A stretch of 62,000 nucleotides of DNA from Zygnema cylindricum (taxonomy: Eukaryota; Streptophyta; Zygnematophyceae; Zygnematales; Zygnemataceae), in the NCBI GenBank assembly GCA_037447655.1, contig JBBHKE010002193.1, forward strand, positions 1 to 62,000, given 5' to 3'. Below the pieces are notes generated by a model. It searched no databases. It had not been told where the DNA came from and saw only the letters and a program-made list of their open reading frames with translations. A program made the position numbers and the translations under genes. Shown here one piece after another: positions 59,350 to 62,000 of this stretch (its first letter is position 1; every line of letters starts with the position of its first letter).

Positions 59350-61097
59350 TGCATGTACAATTGCAAGTAATTCCTTTTCCTGTGCTGTATAGTTCTTTCA
59401 GCATCATTAAATTTTCTGGACTCAAAAGCAATAGGATGAAAGTGTTTACCAACTTTCTGACTTATGACTGCACCTAAACCTTTATCAGATGCATCTGTAG
59501 TGATCAGAACTTCAAATTCTCCAGCAGGGTCAGGATACACCAGTGTAGGGGCAGAGGTCAACTTCCCTTTTAGTTCCTTGAATGCTCTCTCTTGATCAGC
59601 TCCCCACACAAACGTCTCCTTTTCCCGAAGTAAATCCGTCAAAGGTGCGGCGATCATACTGAAATTCTTTATAAATTTCCTGTAGTAAGTGGCCAATCCC
59701 AAAAATGATCTAACTTCCGTGACATTAGTAGATTGCTTCCAATTTTGGATTGCAGTGATTTTGGATGGATCTGTTTTAACACCTTCCCCACTAACTATAT
59801 GTCCCAAAAATAATTGTTCACTTTTAAGAAAGCTAGATTTTGACAATTTTCCGTATAATTTTCTTTCTTTTAACCTTTCTAACACTTTTCTTAAATGAAT
59901 TACATGTTGTTCTCTAGATTCACTGTAAATTAGAATATCATCAATAAACACCTGAACAAACTCATCTATGTAATCCGAAAAAGTTTGGTTCATTAATCTT
60001 TGGTATGTAGGCGGAGCATTCGTTAAGCCGAATGGCATCACTATCCATTCAAAATGACCCACCCTAGTCCTGAAAGCAGTTTTATCAACATCTTCAATTC
60101 TAATTGGCACCTGATTAAAGCCACTACGCAGGTCAATCAACGAAAATACTTTAGCACCTTTTAAACGATCTATCAAATCAGAAATTAAAGGTAACGGATA
60201 CTTATCCTTCACCGTAATCTTGTTCAGACTACGATAATCGACACACATTCTCAACGTTCCGTCCTTCTTTTTGACGAAAAGAACTAGTGCTCCGTACGGT
60301 GATTTGCTGGGTTGAATATGTCCTTTCTCTAGGAGTTCTTTGATCTGTTTCTTTAACTCCTCCTGCTCAAAGAAACTGTGTTTATAAATTCCTGTGACAG
60401 GAGGATTACATCCAGGTTCAAGGTTAATAACATGTTCTACATCTCGGGAAGGTGGCCTTCCCGAGGGTAAATCACTTGGGAAAACATCTTGAAATTCAAA
60501 AATCAAATCCTTAACAACAACATCAGATGTATTAATGTCAGTTACAAAATCAGATTTTAGTTTTTCGAAAGTTTTAGTGGTGTCAGATTTAGGGATGACA
60601 TCAATGTTAGTGTTTTCTCCCCCCCCTTCATCAGTAACTGCCTCAGTTACTAATAACAAGAAATCATGATTCGTTTTATCTTTTAAGTGTTTTTTAAATT
60701 GTTTAGCAGATATCAAACCTTCTACTCCTAATCTGGTTATGTTATTTATATGATTCCTATGCAATTTCTTAGGAGATAATGCTTGCAAAACCTTCCAACC
60801 GTTTTCAGACTTCACTTTTAAGGTGTTAATTTCCCAATTAATTTGAGGATTATGTTCTGTTAACCAAGGCTTTCCCAGAATTAGTTCTTCACTTCCCAAA
60901 TTCATTATTTCACACACAACTTTCATTTTATGACCTTGGATATCAACTTCTATCGTGTCAGTTTGTAAGTCTAATGTGGACTTATTACCATTTGCCACTT
61001 GAACATGTAAAGGCTTTTCCCTTATGACAGTAGGAATTTTATTTTCCTCTACAAACTTATGTGAAATAAAATTATGTGTGGCACCTGAATCAACCAT
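59343..61097 (-). CDS. Gypsy protease and reverse transcriptase
   Basis: Starts at the protease site [11 protein letters not shown] (an upstream part of the frame is closed). RT motifs are [36 protein letters not shown] and the active site FIDDIL, and the start of RNase H is [14 protein letters not shown]. The frame is lost near 59394, where a one-base deletion relative to the usual E-R-N-Y order sends it to a stop. Confidence 0.88.
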   Translation of the reverse strand: MVDSGATHNFISHKFVEENKIPTVIREKPLHVQVANGNKSTLDLQTDTIEVDIQGHKMKVVCEIMNLGSEELILGKPWLTEHNPQINWEINTLKVKSENGWKVLQALSPKKLHRNHINNITRLGVEGLISAKQFKKHLKDKTNHDFLLLVTEAVTDEGGGENTNIDVIPKSDTTKTFEKLKSDFVTDINTSDVVVKDLIFEFQDVFPSDLPSGRPPSRDVEHVINLEPGCNPPVTGIYKHSFFEQEELKKQIKELLEKGHIQPSKSPYGALVLFVKKKDGTLRMCVDYRSLNKITVKDKYPLPLISDLIDRLKGAKVFSLIDLRSGFNQVPIRIEDVDKTAFRTRVGHFEWIVMPFGLTNAPPTYQRLMNQTFSDYIDEFVQVFIDDILIYSESREQHVIHLRKVLERLKERKLYGKLSKSSFLKSEQLFLGHIVSGEGVKTDPSKITAIQNWKQSTNVTEVRSFLGLATYYRKFIKNFSMIAAPLTDLLREKETFVWGADQERAFKELKGKLTSAPTLVYPDPAGEFEVLITTDASDKGLGAVISQKVGKHFHPIAFESRKFNDAERTIQHRKRNYLQLYMHW

Positions 61098-61341
61098 ACT
61101 TTCAACAGTTTTCCTTCCACTAATGACTCGAATCTAATCAAACTGTGTCTGGTGTCATCATTACTTAACTGTCCAAACATAGGTCTGTTGTTGAGAATTT
61201 CATCAGAAGGATTCTTTAAACTATGCAGTGTAGTGAGAATCAAAATAAATTCAGCTATCCTAACTTTTCCATTCATTAATTTGCCCTCCAAAGTTAACTC
61301 TTTAACTTCTGGATCCGGTTGACTAAACTGAGGACTTTCAG

Positions 61342-61998
61342 TTAGTCCTTTCCGTTTCCCACCTCCTGGGCTTCCTGCTCAGCTAGATATAATGCAATAT
61401 CCTCTTGGAGACCTTCATTTACATCGACTTTTTTGAGAGAACCTTTATCTGTACAGTCTTTAGCGTAATGATCTGGACCTCCACATTTGAAACAAGTGAC
61501 TTTCTTTTTGGGTTTTGTGCACTCTCTACTAAAATGTCCCTCCTCTCCACAGTTATAACAGTTAATCTTTTTCAATTGTGCACACTCAAATGCTCTATGA
61601 CCCCTTTTCTGACAAATAGTGCATGTGGGGATGGTAAGGTTACGCTTCTGAGCATTAATGTTCGGTTTAGGACTTTTAATGTACCCCCCTCTATTGTTAA
61701 ATTTATTTCCTGCATTAACACTATGTCCACCCCTTTGATTTCCCCTGAAGATATTTTGCCTATTCACCAGACCAGCATTCAAACCCTCTTCAACAAATTC
61801 CTCCTCATCCCACTGTGATACTTCATTTAAATTACCCCTGAGTGATCGAGTTTCCCGATTATACCCCAACTGATCCTCTAATTCCAATGACTTATCTTGT
61901 AATTCCTTCAAATTATTAAATTTTTGATGTTTTAGTTCTGATTTCAGTATAGGATTTAAATAGTTCAAGAAATGCAATTTAGCCATTTCATCAGTCAA
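61342..61998 (-). CDS. Gypsy Gag, C-terminal part
   Basis: Open from the window edge. Contains three CCHC-type knuckles in order: CTICQKRGHRAFEC, CYNCGEEGHFSREC and CFKCGGPDHYAKDC. A stop follows GNGKD, while another frame (GLTESPQFSQPDPEV) continues sensibly, so either a frameshift mutation or a recoding site separates it from the rest. Confidence 0.85.
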   Translation of the reverse strand: MTDEMAKLHFLNYLNPILKSELKHQKFNNLKELQDKSLELEDQLGYNRETRSLRGNLNEVSQWDEEEFVEEGLNAGLVNRQNIFRGNQRGGHSVNAGNKFNNRGGYIKSPKPNINAQKRNLTIPTCTICQKRGHRAFECAQLKKINCYNCGEEGHFSRECTKPKKKVTCFKCGGPDHYAKDCTDKGSLKKVDVNEGLQEDIALYLAEQEAQEVGNGKD

Positions 61999-62000
61999 AC

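Larger units (their letters stand above)
56628..62000 (-). mobile_element. Ty3/gypsy chromovirus, 5' end outside window
   Basis: Minus-strand element with Gag, protease, RT, RNase H, integrase and a chromodomain-like C-terminus, then 3' LTR. The 5' LTR and start of gag lie to the right of the window. Several frame breaks suggest it is inactive. Confidence 0.9.

Overview
The window is eukaryotic nuclear DNA: AT-rich, with multi-exon genes, GT-AG introns and a very high load of transposable elements. The two copia retrotransposons have a primer-binding site like the plant initiator-Met tRNA site, the gypsy element has the layout of a chromovirus, and the host gene family is a plant/fungal-type serine carboxypeptidase. 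This fits the green lineage, but I cannot name the species and hold the lineage call with low confidence. I recognised no tRNA, rRNA or CRISPR array.

Layout. 1-8.7 kb is a dense graveyard of small DNA transposons: a Tc1/mariner-like MITE family (TA target, ends CACCGYGAATCGYTATTAG), Harbinger-like elements (TTA/TAA target), a foldback-like element with ~385-bp inverted ends, and several cases of insertion within insertion. 8.7-14.8 kb is an apparently intact pogo-like (DDE_1) transposon gene: four exons joined in phase 1 give a ~605-residue transposase, and intron 1 carries a second 668-codon ORF of unknown function. Palindromes of the form GCGACGACA/TGTCGTCGC flank that ORF and follow the transposase gene. 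14.8-17.4 kb is intergenic, with a purine tract and MITE remains.

17.4-52.5 kb holds two serine carboxypeptidase genes arranged tail to tail. The minus-strand copy (52133 to 40750, 11 exons, 439 codons) is open throughout, with a signal peptide and a Ser/Asp/His triad. The plus-strand copy (17771-31596) keeps nine of the eleven exons with matching phases but lacks exons 3 and 4, has a one-base deletion in the signal-peptide exon and has a GC 5' splice site in intron 10; I call it a pseudogene. Its intron 9 hosts a copia element on the minus strand (24445-30289). A second, more decayed copia (33483-39531, plus strand) lies between the two genes. The introns of the intact copy are filled with different tandem or simple repeats.

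52.5-56.6 kb is intergenic with MITE relics. From 56628 to the right edge is the 3' LTR and most of gag-pol of a minus-strand gypsy chromovirus. The end of a second copy of the same LTR, in the opposite orientation, forms the left edge of the window (1-220).

Most notable: both copia copies share two in-frame stops, one being UAG CAA UUA, the tobamovirus-type leaky-stop context, between integrase and reverse transcriptase; and the pogo-like transposon combines a nested second ORF with an array of palindromes.
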